From NCEH01 sp040049195 (lineage in GTDB: Bacteria; Pseudomonadota; Alphaproteobacteria; Rhizobiales; Xanthobacteraceae): a stretch of 64,000 nucleotides of DNA. The notes beneath the pieces are model-generated. The model was given only the letters and a program-made list of their open reading frames with translations, was not told the DNA's origin and did no database searches. Below are positions 25,463 through 34,258 of this stretch, piece after piece (the first letter of the stretch is position 1; each line of letters begins with the position of its first letter). A program made the translations under genes and the position numbers. The DNA lies in the NCBI RefSeq assembly GCF_040049195.1, contig NZ_JBDZDL010000006.1; one strand, given 5' to 3'.

Positions 25463-26227
25463 ATGGATCTGGCGCACCACGTCGCCGGCAAGGGCATCGT
25501 CGTCACCGGCGCCTCCTCGGGCCTGGGCGAACATTTCGCGCGGCTGCTGGCGGGGGCCGGGGCGCGCGTCATCGCCGCCGCGCGGCGCACCGACCGGCTC
25601 GCGGCGTTGGCGGAAGAGGCGAAGGCCAAGGGATGGAGCATCACCCCGCTCGCCCTCGACGTGACCGACGACGCCGCCATCGCGCCCTTCTTCGGTGAGG
25701 TGCAGCGCACGCTCGGCCGGCTGGACGTGCTGATCAACAATGCTGGCGTCGCCGACACGACCCCGGCGCTGGACCTGACCCCGGACGCGTTCGACAAGGT
25801 GGTGGACACCAACCTGCGCGGCGCCTTCTTCGTCGCCCAGGGGGCCGCCCGCGCCATGAAGGCGGAAGGTGGTGGCAGCATCGTCAACATCGCCTCCATC
25901 CTGGCGCTGCGGGTGGCGGGGAACGTGGCGCCCTACACCATCGCCAAGGCGGGCCTCGCGCAGATGACCCAGGCCCTGGCGCTCGAATGGGCGCGCTACG
26001 GCATCCGCGTCAACGCGCTCGCGCCCGGCTATCTGGAGACCGAGCTGAACGCCGATTTCTTCGCCTCCCCCGCCGGCCAGGCGCTCATCAAACGTATCCC
26101 CCAGCGCCGGCTCTCCCGCCTCACCGATCTCGACGCGCCCCTGCTGCTGCTGGCGGGCGATGCAGCACCGACACTCACCGGCGTGGTCCTGCCGGTGGAC
26201 GGCGGGCATCTCGTTTCCTCACTCTAA
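25463..26227 (+). CDS. SDR-family oxidoreductase
   Basis: A 254-residue short-chain dehydrogenase/reductase: cofactor motif TGASSGLG at residues 15-22, NNAGVA, a Ser-containing strand NIASILALRV and the catalytic YTIAK, ending in the family-typical GVVLPVDGGHLVSS. The Arg-rich region after the second strand (AAARRTDRL) suits NADP(H). In this operon it could interconvert a keto- and a hydroxyacyl-CoA; by position it matches LvaD of the Pseudomonas levulinate operon. Confidence 0.9.
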   Translation: MDLAHHVAGKGIVVTGASSGLGEHFARLLAGAGARVIAAARRTDRLAALAEEAKAKGWSITPLALDVTDDAAIAPFFGEVQRTLGRLDVLINNAGVADTTPALDLTPDAFDKVVDTNLRGAFFVAQGAARAMKAEGGGSIVNIASILALRVAGNVAPYTIAKAGLAQMTQALALEWARYGIRVNALAPGYLETELNADFFASPAGQALIKRIPQRRLSRLTDLDAPLLLLAGDAAPTLTGVVLPVDGGHLVSSL

Positions 26228-26244
26228 TTCCCTCAGGGGCTCCG

Positions 26245-27456
26245 ATGGACTTCACCCTCCCCCCGCATATCGAGGCCGTTCGCGCCCAAACGCGCGCCTT
26301 CGTGGCCGATCACATCCTGCCCCTGGAGGCGGACCGCGCGAATTACGACGCCCATGACAACATCGCCGAGCCGGTGCTCGAACGGGTGCGCGCGAAAGCC
26401 CGCGCGGAGGGCCTCTGGGCGCCGCAGGTGCCGCAGGCGCTCGGCGGCATGGGCATCGGCATGGTGGGGCAGGCCGCCATGTATGAGGAGGCGAACCGCT
26501 CCATCTTCGGCCCCGCCTGCTTCAACGCCGCCGCCCCCGACGACGGCAACATGATGCTCATGTCCAAGGTCGCCACCCCGGCGCAACAGGACTGGTGGCT
26601 CAAGCCCGTGATCGCCGGCGAGATGCGCTCCGCCTTCGCCATGACCGAGCCCCATCCCGGCGGCGGTTCCGACCCCGGCATGATGCTGACGCGGGCGGAA
26701 AAGCGCGGCGACCGCTATGTGATCACTGGCCGCAAATGGTTCATCACCGGGGCCGAGGCGGCGCAGCGGTTCATCGTCATGGCGCGCACCTCGGACGACC
26801 CGCGCACCGGCCTCACCGCCTTCCTGTTCGACGCCAAGGCGCCCGGCTGGCACATCGCGCGGCGCATCGAAATCATGGGGCCGGAAGAGCATGGCGGGCA
26901 TTGCGAACTGATCTTCGACGGCCTGGAGATCCCGGCCGAGCACGTGCTGATGAAGGAAGGCGACGGGCTGCGTGTCACCCAGATCCGCCTTGGGCCTGCG
27001 CGCCTCACCCATTGCATGCGCTGGCTCGGCCTCTCCAAGCGGGCGCTGGAGATCGGCCATGCCTATGCCAGCGAGCGCACCGGCTTCGGCATCCGCCTCG
27101 CGGATCGCGAGAGCGTGCAGATCAAGCTTGGGCGCGCCGCCTCGGCGATCGAGGTGGGCCGCCTGCTGGTGATGAAGGCGGCCTGGCTGCTGGATGCCGG
27201 CGACAAGGCCCGCAAGGAAATCTCCATGGCCAAGAACCATGTGGCCGAAACCCTGCACCTGTGCGCCGACACCGCGCTGCAGCTCTGCGGCGCCAAGGGC
27301 TATTCCAAGGACACGCCGCTGGAATGGATCTATCGCTATGCCCGCCAGGCGAAGCTGGTGGACGGGGCGAGCGAGGTGCACGACATGGTGCTGGCCGCAA
27401 ATTATGCGCGGGAAGGCCAGGATTTCTGGCGCTGGGGCGTGCCCCATGGCAAGTGA
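26245..27456 (+). CDS. acyl-CoA dehydrogenase of the ACAD10/11 (LvaC-like) class
   Basis: A 403-residue acyl-CoA dehydrogenase with the FAD motif AFAMTEPHPGGGSDP, ITGRKWFITGAEAAQRF and C-terminal ARQAKLVDGASEVHDMV. The position of the catalytic Glu in YEGT of classical enzymes is Asp (VDGA), as in ACAD10/11 proteins. In the Lva pathway the homologous protein removes phosphate from a 4-phosphoacyl-CoA rather than doing simple dehydrogenation. The gene overlaps the phosphotransferase gene by 11 bp, the same pairing that is fused in animal ACAD10/11. Confidence 0.9.
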   Translation: MDFTLPPHIEAVRAQTRAFVADHILPLEADRANYDAHDNIAEPVLERVRAKARAEGLWAPQVPQALGGMGIGMVGQAAMYEEANRSIFGPACFNAAAPDDGNMMLMSKVATPAQQDWWLKPVIAGEMRSAFAMTEPHPGGGSDPGMMLTRAEKRGDRYVITGRKWFITGAEAAQRFIVMARTSDDPRTGLTAFLFDAKAPGWHIARRIEIMGPEEHGGHCELIFDGLEIPAEHVLMKEGDGLRVTQIRLGPARLTHCMRWLGLSKRALEIGHAYASERTGFGIRLADRESVQIKLGRAASAIEVGRLLVMKAAWLLDAGDKARKEISMAKNHVAETLHLCADTALQLCGAKGYSKDTPLEWIYRYARQAKLVDGASEVHDMVLAANYAREGQDFWRWGVPHGK

Positions 27457-28498
27457 GGGGCCTCCCGAAGCGGGCCTCCCCCTCGACGCGCTCGCCGCCT
27501 TTCTCGCCCGCGAACTCGGGGCCACCGCCGTGGTGCCGCGCGCGGCGAGCCTGCTGAAGGGCGGCGCGATCCAGCAGAACTGGCGGCTCGACCTCACCAT
27601 CGAAGGCGGCCCGGAAGCGGGCGCGCGCTCCTATGTGCTGCGCAAGGATGCGCCGAGCGTGGTGGGCTCCAGTCATGGGCGGGTCCCGGAATTCGGGATC
27701 ATCAAGGCCGCCTATGACGCGGGCGTCACCGTGCCCCGGCCCATCCTCGCCTGCGCCGATGCGTCCCTGCTCGGCACCCCCTTTGCCTTGATGGAGCGCG
27801 TGGAGGGCACCGCGCTCGGCCCGCGCGTCGTGAAGGACACCACGCTCGGCGGCGACCGGCGTGCGCTGCTGCATCGGCTCGGGGCGGAGATGGCGAAGCT
27901 GCACCGTGTGCGCCCGCCCCACCCCGCCCTCGCTTTCCTGCCCCCGCCGCCGGAGGATTTCGCCCGCGCCGACATCGCCGATCTGCGCGCCGCGCTCGAT
28001 GCGCTGGGCGTGCCGCGTCCGGCGCTGGACTGGGGCCTGCGCTGGGGCGAGGTGACCGCCCCGCCGCCGAGCGATATCCGCCTCATCCACCGCGATTTTC
28101 GCACCGGCAATTACATGCTCGACGGTGCGGGCGTGACGGCCATCCTGGATTGGGAATTCGCCGGCTGGGGCGATCCCATGTCCGATCTCGGCTGGTTCTG
28201 TGCCGAATGCTGGCGCTTCGGCCGCCCGGACCTGGAAGCGGGCGGCATGGGCGAACGCGCCGATCTCTATGCCGGTTACGCGGCCGAAAGCGGCCAGCCG
28301 GTGGACGATGCCCGCGTGCGCTATTTCGAGGTGATGGCCCACATCCGCTGGGCCATCATCGCGCTTCAGCAGGGCGCGCGGCATGCGAGCGGGCAGGAAA
28401 GCTCGCTGGAACTCGCCCTCACCGGCCGGATCGCCGACGAATTGGAACTCTCTGTTCTGCGCGCCACCGCGCCCGCCACGTGGGAGCTTCGCCCATGA
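27446..28498 (+). CDS. APH-family phosphotransferase, ACAD10/11 or LvaA-like acyl-CoA kinase
   Basis: A 350-residue kinase-fold protein of the aminoglycoside phosphotransferase/choline kinase superfamily: substrate-binding Brenner motif HRDFRTGN (His215, catalytic Asp217, Asn222) and metal-binding DWEFAGWGDP (Asp235). Antibiotic resistance is unlikely; the context of acyl-CoA dehydrogenase, DUF6285-like protein and SDR matches LvaA, which phosphorylates the 4-hydroxyl of 4-hydroxyacyl-CoA. It overlaps both neighbours, so all are translated together. Confidence 0.88.
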   Translation: MASEGPPEAGLPLDALAAFLARELGATAVVPRAASLLKGGAIQQNWRLDLTIEGGPEAGARSYVLRKDAPSVVGSSHGRVPEFGIIKAAYDAGVTVPRPILACADASLLGTPFALMERVEGTALGPRVVKDTTLGGDRRALLHRLGAEMAKLHRVRPPHPALAFLPPPPEDFARADIADLRAALDALGVPRPALDWGLRWGEVTAPPPSDIRLIHRDFRTGNYMLDGAGVTAILDWEFAGWGDPMSDLGWFCAECWRFGRPDLEAGGMGERADLYAGYAAESGQPVDDARVRYFEVMAHIRWAIIALQQGARHASGQESSLELALTGRIADELELSVLRATAPATWELRP

Positions 28499-28872
28499 CC
28501 GGCCAGACCTTCGGTGCGGACCTGCTGGCCATCGCCCGCAAGACACTGCAGGAGGAGATCGCGCCCCAGCTCTCCGGCGACCAGCGTTATCAGGCGGCCA
28601 TGGTGGCCAATGCCTGTGCCATCGCGGGGCGCGAGCTGGAGACACAAGCCCTCGCCCGCGAGGCGGAAGCAGGGTGCCTTGAAGCGGCGCAGGCGCCCTC
28701 CCCGGCCGCGCTATGCGCCGCGATCCGCGCCGGTGCGCGCGATGCCGATGCCCCTCTTCATGCGGCTCTCCTGCGGCACAGCCTGATCGCGACCTATCGC
28801 ACCCGTCCCGGCGCCCTGCGGCCCACGGAGCGGCAACAGGTCGATGCCCTCATCAAGGACCAGACGACATGA
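28495..28872 (+). CDS. DUF6285-like small protein, in the position of LvaB
   Basis: A 125-residue helical protein beginning TFGADLLAIARKTLQEEIAPQLSGDQRYQAAMVANACAIAGRELE, the pattern of small proteins that accompany LvaA-type phosphotransferases. In Pseudomonas putida the equivalent LvaB supports activity of LvaA. It has no catalytic motif of its own. ATGA overlaps with both neighbouring genes show tight translational coupling. The DUF number is from memory of the family and should be confirmed by profile search. Confidence 0.75.
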   Translation: MTGQTFGADLLAIARKTLQEEIAPQLSGDQRYQAAMVANACAIAGRELETQALAREAEAGCLEAAQAPSPAALCAAIRAGARDADAPLHAALLRHSLIATYRTRPGALRPTERQQVDALIKDQTT

Positions 28873-29966
28873 CCAAGCCAAATCTCGGCGTGCTGGGCGC
28901 CGGCCTGATGGGCGGCGGCATCGCCCTCGACGCCGCACGCCACGGCATCGAGGTGGTGGTGTATGACGCGCGCGCCGACGCGGTTGAAAAACTGAAGGCC
29001 CGGGCCGCCAAGACCTATGAGCGCTGGGTCTCCTCCAACCGCATGAGCGCGGATGACGCCAATGCCGCGCTCGGCCGCATCGTCGGGGCGCGCGACCTTG
29101 GGGAGGCCGGCACGCGCGATCTCATCATTGAAGCGGTGTTCGAGGATCTGGCAGTGAAGCGCGCTTTGTTCGCGGATCTTGCCCCGCACATCGCGCGCGG
29201 CAGCATCATCGCCACCAATACCAGCGCCTTGAGGGTCGGCAACATCGCCGACGTGCTGCCCGATCCCGCGCGCTTCCTCGGCCTGCATTATTTCAGCCCG
29301 GCGGAAGTCAGCCCGCTGGTTGAGGTGGTGCGGGCGGAGCGGACCTCGGCGGAAACCGTGGCGCGGGCTCTCGCTTTCCTGGAGCAGACGCGCCGCGTGC
29401 CGCTGCGCTGTTCGGATACCCCGGGCTTCGTGGTGAACCGCTTCTTCTGCCCCTATTACAACGAGGCAGCCCATATCGTTCAGGACCTGCGGGCCAGTCC
29501 GTCCGAGGTGGACATTGTCGCCCACGAGCGGCTCGGCATTGCCGCGGGTCCGTTCAAGGTGATGAACCTCATCGGGGCGACGGTCGCGGCCCATGCCATG
29601 GAGAATCTCTCGCCCCTCGGCCCCTTCTATCGCGCCTGCGCCGCCCTGGTGCGGCAGGGCGAGAGCGGCGCGGCCTGGGAGGTTTCCGATGCCGCGGCTC
29701 CCTCGTCCGAAGTCGCCGACGAGATCGAGCAGCGGCTTCTGGGCGCGCTCTTCGTGCCGGCCCTGGAGCTGCTGAACGCCGGCGCCTCTACGCCTGCCGA
29801 CATGGATAAGGGTGCGCAGCTCGCCCTGCGCTTCACGCTCGGCCCGTGTGCCCTCATGGAGCGCGCCGGAGCCACACGGGTTCAAACGGCGGTGGCACGC
29901 CTGTGCGCCCGCGACGGCCATCCTCAACCCGCCCTGTTCGCTCTTCAGCCGAGCCGCGCCAGCTGA
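28869..29966 (+). CDS. 3-hydroxyacyl-CoA dehydrogenase
   Basis: A 365-residue NAD-dependent dehydrogenase with the Rossmann motif GAGLMGGG (residues 10-17), the IIEAVFEDLAVKRALFADL region, catalytic His140 in LGLHYFSPAEVSPLVEVV and the C-terminal domain starting TPGFVVNRFFCPYYNEA. It oxidises 3-hydroxyacyl-CoA to 3-ketoacyl-CoA. It is the last gene of the rightward operon. No crotonase domain is fused, in contrast to FadB. Confidence 0.93.
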   Translation: MTKPNLGVLGAGLMGGGIALDAARHGIEVVVYDARADAVEKLKARAAKTYERWVSSNRMSADDANAALGRIVGARDLGEAGTRDLIIEAVFEDLAVKRALFADLAPHIARGSIIATNTSALRVGNIADVLPDPARFLGLHYFSPAEVSPLVEVVRAERTSAETVARALAFLEQTRRVPLRCSDTPGFVVNRFFCPYYNEAAHIVQDLRASPSEVDIVAHERLGIAAGPFKVMNLIGATVAAHAMENLSPLGPFYRACAALVRQGESGAAWEVSDAAAPSSEVADEIEQRLLGALFVPALELLNAGASTPADMDKGAQLALRFTLGPCALMERAGATRVQTAVARLCARDGHPQPALFALQPSRAS

Positions 29967-30022
29967 CGCCGCTCTTCCGCTGCATTTGGCGGGAGGCTGG
30001 ACCCAGCCGCGATCCCAACGTG

Positions 30023-30060
30023 CCCCCTCTCCCGCCTGCGGGGGAGGGTTGGGGAGAGGG
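30023..30060. repeat. REP-like palindromic element
   Basis: CCCCCTCTCCCGCC, loop, then GGGGGAGGGTTGGGGAGAGGG, a CCCTCTCCC/GGGAGAGGG hairpin of a kind common between genes in high-GC proteobacteria. It lies in the 280-bp gap between the converging 3-hydroxyacyl-CoA dehydrogenase and thiolase genes, where it may also act as a transcription barrier. I see no other feature in that gap. Confidence 0.55.
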
Positions 30061-30246
30061 AAGCCGCACCGGGCGTTTCAAAGACGGCCGTGCCATCGCG
30101 GGACACGTCCGTCGTCCCCATCCGAACGCGCCGGGAACAAACCGGGCGCGAATCACGGGCGGCCCGCAAAGCGCCCTTTGTTCCACACCCGCTCCCCGTG
30201 TCGGCCCTCGGCGGGACGCGAGCCGGGACGCGGGCGGACTAAGCCC

Positions 30247-31425
30247 TCACACCCGTTCGATGGCCAAGGCGATGCCCTGCCCGCCGCCAATGCACATGGT
30301 GATCAGCCCGTAGCGGCCGCCGGCGCGCTGAAGTTCGTTCAGCGCCTTCACCACCAGGATCGCCCCGGTGGCCCCAACCGGATGGCCGAGTGCAATCGCC
30401 CCGCCATTGGGATTGAGCTTGGCCGGATCGAAATCCAGCTCCCGCGCCACGGCGCAGGCCTGGGCGGCGAACGCCTCGTTGGATTCGATCACGTCGAAAT
30501 CCGAAACCTTCAGGCCCGTGCGTTCGCACAATTTGCGCACCGCCGGCACCGGGCCGATGCCCATCTCGCCCGGCTCCACACCGGCATGGGCATAGCCCAC
30601 GATGCGCGCCAGCGGCGTCTTGCCGGAGCGCGCCGCGCGATCCTCCGCCATCAGCACGAGGCCGGCGGCGCCGTCATTGATGCCGGAGGAATTGCCGGCC
30701 GTGACGGTGCCGCCCTTCTTGAAGGCGGCCCGCAAGCCGGCGAGGGTCTCCGCCGAGGTCGCCTTGGGGTGCTCGTCGGTGTCGAACACCATTTCCTTGC
30801 GGCCGACGGTGACCGTCACCGGCAGGATCTGGTCTTGGAAGCGGCCTTCATCGATGGCCGCGCGGGCACGCTGCTGGCTGGTGAGGGCGAGCTCGTCCTG
30901 CGCCGCGCGGGTGATGTTCCATTTCTCGGCGACATTCTCGCCCGTAATGCCCATGCCGCCGTGGCCGAACGGGTCGGTGAGCACGCCGATCATCAGATCG
31001 GAGGCGGCCATGTCCCCCATGCGCTGGCCGAAACGCGAGGTGGACAAAAGGTGCGGCGAGCGGCTCATGCATTCCGCCCCGCCGGCCACCGCCACGTCGC
31101 AATCCCCCAGAAGAATTGCCTGCGCGGCCGAGACCACCGCCTGGGCGCCGCTGCCGCACAGCCGGTTCACGTTCATGGCCGGCACCTCCTTGGGAATGCC
31201 GCCCTCGATCGCCGCGACCCGGCTGAGATAGGCGTCCCGCGGCTCGGTGACGATCACATGGCCGAACACCACGGTGCCCACGTCCGCGCCTTCCACCTCG
31301 GCGCGCTTCAGCGCTTCGGCCACCACCAGGCTGCCAAGCTTGGTGGGTGGGACGGAAGCGAGCGCACCCCCGAAGGTGCCGATGGCCGTGCGCACGCCGG
31401 ACATGATCATGACGGACTGTGACAT
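30247..31425 (-). CDS. acetyl-CoA C-acyltransferase (thiolase)
   Basis: A 392-residue thiolase: nucleophilic Cys90 in VNRLCGSGAQAV, NSSGINDGAAGLVLM, the active-site His in ALGHPVGATGA and the second Cys in CIGGGQG near the C-terminus. It cleaves 3-ketoacyl-CoA with CoA to acetyl-CoA (or propionyl-CoA) and a shorter acyl-CoA. It faces the rightward catabolic operon and would complete its beta-oxidation sequence. Start chosen at the ATG with GGGAGG upstream rather than 11 codons earlier. Confidence 0.94.
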   Translation of the reverse strand: MSQSVMIMSGVRTAIGTFGGALASVPPTKLGSLVVAEALKRAEVEGADVGTVVFGHVIVTEPRDAYLSRVAAIEGGIPKEVPAMNVNRLCGSGAQAVVSAAQAILLGDCDVAVAGGAECMSRSPHLLSTSRFGQRMGDMAASDLMIGVLTDPFGHGGMGITGENVAEKWNITRAAQDELALTSQQRARAAIDEGRFQDQILPVTVTVGRKEMVFDTDEHPKATSAETLAGLRAAFKKGGTVTAGNSSGINDGAAGLVLMAEDRAARSGKTPLARIVGYAHAGVEPGEMGIGPVPAVRKLCERTGLKVSDFDVIESNEAFAAQACAVARELDFDPAKLNPNGGAIALGHPVGATGAILVVKALNELQRAGGRYGLITMCIGGGQGIALAIERV

Positions 31426-31566
31426 GGTGTTCTTGAGCCTCCCTTGCGGCGGGTGCACCGCCGGTTCAGCTCCCGCCTAAACCCGGGACAGGGCGGCGCG
31501 CAATGGGCAGAAGGCAGAGCACGGACATTCATCATGTCCATGATCGACCAAACGGCGGCGCGCCGG

Positions 31567-33036
31567 TCAGGGGTTCGGCTGCACCTCGCCCCGGGGATCG
31601 GGCAGGCTGTCCTTCTCGACCGGCGTGACCTTGCGCCCCGCCATCTCCGCGCCCGCATCCTTCGGCAGGCGCAGGAAGCTGATGACCGAAGAGGCGCTGA
31701 TCAGCGCCACAATGAGGAAGGCGGGCGTGAAATCCGCCAATACCAGGTTGGTCTCCCCCCGCAGGTCGCGCATCACCTCAAGAATGATGCCGGCGGTCGC
31801 GACCCCGAGCGAGATCGACACCTGCTGCCCGACGCTAGCGAAGGAGGTCGCCCGGCTCATGGAGGCGGGCTCGACATCGGCATAGGCGATCGCGTTCAGC
31901 GCGGTGAATTCCAGCGAGCGGAAGAAGCCGCCGATGAGCAGAACCGCCATGATGACGAATGTCGGCGTATTCGGGGTGAAAAGCGCGTTAGAGGCGATGA
32001 AAGCTGCCGAAAGCAGGCTGTTCACTACGAGAACCCGGCGAAATCCGAAACGGCGGATGATCGGCGCCGCGGTGGTCTTCATGATCAGCGCACCGGCCGA
32101 AGCCGCGAACGTCATCAGGCCGGAGGCGAACGGGGAGAGGCCGAACGTGAGCTGAAGCATCAGCGGCAGCAGGAACGGCAGGGCGCCGATGCCGATGCGA
32201 AACAGCGAAGCGCCGATCACCCCGGCGCGGAAAGTCGGCAGGCGCAGCAGATTGAGATCGAGCACCGCATGCGGCGTCACCCGCGCGTGGCGAACGTAAA
32301 AAATCAATGCGATCAAGCCGATGGCCGTCACGCCTCCGGCCACCCAGAGCGGCACGAGCTCCTGCCCGAAGACCGCGAAGCCGAACACCAGCCCGGAAAG
32401 GCCGATGCCTGAGAGCACGAGCCCCCGCAGGTCGAGCGGCGGCACATCCTCCTCGCGCACGTTCTCGATGAAGCGGGTGGCGAGGATCACGCCCAATACG
32501 CCAATGGGAACATTGATGTAGAAGATCAGCCGCCAGTCGAAATAGGTGGTGATGAAGCCGCCGAGCGGCGGTCCCAGCACCGGCCCCAGCAGCGCCGGAA
32601 CGGTCAGCCAGGCGAGCGCCGAGACCAGCTGCGCCTTGGGGATGCTGCGCAGGATCACGAGCCGGCCCACCGGCACCATCATCGCCCCGCCCATGCCCTG
32701 GATGATGCGGTAGAGCACAAAGTCCGACAGGCTGGTGGACATGCCGCACAGGATCGAGCCGATGGTGAAGATCACGATGGCGGCGCGGAACACGGTGCGC
32801 GCGCCATAGCGGTCGGCCGCCCAGCCGCTAGCGGGGATGAACACTGCAAGGCTCAGCAGATAGGACGTCAACGCCAGCTTCAGCGCCACCGGATCCTCGC
32901 CCAGCGAGGTTGCGATGGCCGGGAGGGAAGTGGAGATGACGGTGGAATCCACCTGCTCCATGAACAGCGCACAGGCGACGATCAGGGGGATGAGGATTTC
33001 GCGGGGAATTTGGCGGGAAAGCATGGGCGCAGGCAA
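31567..33036 (-). CDS. MFS drug-efflux-type transporter (DHA2 family)
   Basis: A 489-residue inner-membrane protein with about 14 hydrophobic segments. Family motifs are present: D/E in the first helix (ALFMEQVDSTVISTSLPAIA), motif A GWAADRYGART, and motif C-like GPVLGPPLGGFITTYFDWRLIFYINVPIG. These proton antiporters export drugs or metabolites. The TTG at 33036 has GGAG at 5 bases and is favoured; an ATG at 33024 is the alternative. The substrate is unknown; it is separated from the thiolase by 141 bp and could share its promoter region. Confidence 0.9.
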   Translation of the reverse strand: MPAPMLSRQIPREILIPLIVACALFMEQVDSTVISTSLPAIATSLGEDPVALKLALTSYLLSLAVFIPASGWAADRYGARTVFRAAIVIFTIGSILCGMSTSLSDFVLYRIIQGMGGAMMVPVGRLVILRSIPKAQLVSALAWLTVPALLGPVLGPPLGGFITTYFDWRLIFYINVPIGVLGVILATRFIENVREEDVPPLDLRGLVLSGIGLSGLVFGFAVFGQELVPLWVAGGVTAIGLIALIFYVRHARVTPHAVLDLNLLRLPTFRAGVIGASLFRIGIGALPFLLPLMLQLTFGLSPFASGLMTFAASAGALIMKTTAAPIIRRFGFRRVLVVNSLLSAAFIASNALFTPNTPTFVIMAVLLIGGFFRSLEFTALNAIAYADVEPASMSRATSFASVGQQVSISLGVATAGIILEVMRDLRGETNLVLADFTPAFLIVALISASSVISFLRLPKDAGAEMAGRKVTPVEKDSLPDPRGEVQPNP

Positions 33037-33266
33037 TCTTGCTCCGCTTGGAGTGCCCTCTTAGACCATCTTTTTCAATCCCGCCATGGCCTGTTTTTCA
33101 AGTCGCCCGCCCTCCTCCGGTACGGCATAAAGCCAGGCTCCAGCCTGTTTACGGGGGCCTTATGCGCGGGCGCCGCCTTTCGGATGGAGCGCTTATGAGG
33201 GGTGTTGCATCCTTACTTCCGCAGCGTCGGGTTCGCCCCGCACTGGCGTCACAGAAGGAGGGCGCG

Positions 33267-33854
33267 ATGCCCCAGATCAACACCGCCGCCGTGCGGCGGC
33301 GCGAAGACGACCCCGAGATCGAACCCGAGCCGTCCAGTCCACGGCGGAGCGAACAAACCATGCCCGTGCGGCACCGCCTGCCGGCGGTCGCGGCGCAGGC
33401 GGCCGGCGTCACCGCTGCCCCCAAGCCGAACCCGAGCTGGGCCATCGAGGAAATCGCCGCCTTCGCTCATCTTCGTCCCTGCGATCACGTTGTCGTGCTC
33501 GGCAAGGAGAGCCTCAATCTCGCGCTCGGCCTGTGGCGCTCAGGCTTCACGAACGTGGGCTGCGCCCCCCGCAACCTCGACAAGGTCGCCCACGGCACCG
33601 CCGACGCGCTCATCATCGACCACCTGGCCATGGATGAAGATTTCGCCGCCGCGATCGAGCGTAACCGCGGCTTCGTGCGGCGCGGCGGATGGTTGCTGGT
33701 GCATGTGGCCCGCGCGGCGGGGTGTGGCGCGCTTCCGGCCCTGCGTGGTTTCCTGGCCAAGGCCGGCTTTTGCGCCGGGCCCGGCATCGTGGACGCAGCC
33801 GGCGTATGGATCGCGGCCCGCCGCGAGGAAGACGCGCCCCGGCTCGCGTCCTGA
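33267..33854 (+). CDS. hypothetical protein with Rossmann-like fold
   Basis: A 195-residue protein with a disordered, Arg/Glu/Pro-rich first 60 residues and then an alternating pattern resembling the start of a methyltransferase-like Rossmann fold (LRPCDHVVVLGKESLNLALGLWRSGFTNVGCA; ADALIIDHLAMDEDF; RRGGWLLVHVAR). The glycine-rich SAM loop is not intact, so methyl transfer is doubtful. AAGGAGG lies 5 bases before the ATG, which decides the start. Function unknown. Confidence 0.7.
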   Translation: MPQINTAAVRRREDDPEIEPEPSSPRRSEQTMPVRHRLPAVAAQAAGVTAAPKPNPSWAIEEIAAFAHLRPCDHVVVLGKESLNLALGLWRSGFTNVGCAPRNLDKVAHGTADALIIDHLAMDEDFAAAIERNRGFVRRGGWLLVHVARAAGCGALPALRGFLAKAGFCAGPGIVDAAGVWIAARREEDAPRLAS

Positions 33855-33963
33855 ACAGCGGCTTCATCTGCGCAATCCGCGGGCCGGCGGGCCCCGCAAT
33901 CTTGAAGCGGCCAGGATCTCCCCCATATGAAATCCTGGTTCCTCGGAGCGCCGGTCAACACCC

Positions 33964-34212
33964 ATGATCTACATTGTCGCCGCCTTGCTTCCCCCGCTCG
34001 GCCTGCTGCTGAACGCGCAGCCTGTGTCGGCGATCCTCAATCTGGTGCTGATCGTGCCGTGCGTGCTGCTTGGCCTGATCTTTCCGCTGTTCTTCGCGGT
34101 TCCCTCCGCCCACGCGGTGATCGCGGTGCATATGAAGCGGTCCGACCGGCGCCAGCGGGAAATCGTCGATGCCATCTCCCGCCACGGCGTTCCGCCGGGC
34201 TGGGGCCGCTGA
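33964..34212 (+). CDS. small membrane protein, YqaE/PMP3-like
   Basis: An 82-residue protein with two hydrophobic helices (IYIVAALLPPLGLLL and SAILNLVLIVPCVLLGLIFPLFFAVP) and a basic tail (HMKRSDRRQREIV). The IVAALLPPLGLLL start resembles the YqaE/PMP3 proteolipid family, which is linked to membrane potential and stress in other organisms. The similarity is short, so the family assignment is tentative. A strong terminator follows 22 bp later. Confidence 0.7.
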   Translation: MIYIVAALLPPLGLLLNAQPVSAILNLVLIVPCVLLGLIFPLFFAVPSAHAVIAVHMKRSDRRQREIVDAISRHGVPPGWGR

Positions 34213-34234
34213 TCCGGCAGACCTCTACCGAGTC

Positions 34235-34258
34235 AAAAGGCGCCCATGGGCGCCTTTT
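34235..34258. terminator. bidirectional rho-independent terminator
   Basis: AAAAGGCGCCCA followed by TGGGCGCCTTTT, a perfect 24-bp palindrome with a T run, exactly between the converging small membrane protein gene (ends 34212) and the LuxR-type regulator gene (ends 34259). Confidence 0.85.

Noticed and set aside
27446..28498. Aminoglycoside resistance gene
   Set aside because: The APH fold is present, but overlap with an acyl-CoA dehydrogenase gene and a DUF6285-like gene points to an acyl-CoA kinase of the Lva/ACAD10 type.
17285..31425. Mobile element or genomic island borders around the acyl-CoA locus
   Set aside because: No integrase, transposase, tRNA or flanking direct repeats were seen, and base composition looks like the neighbours.
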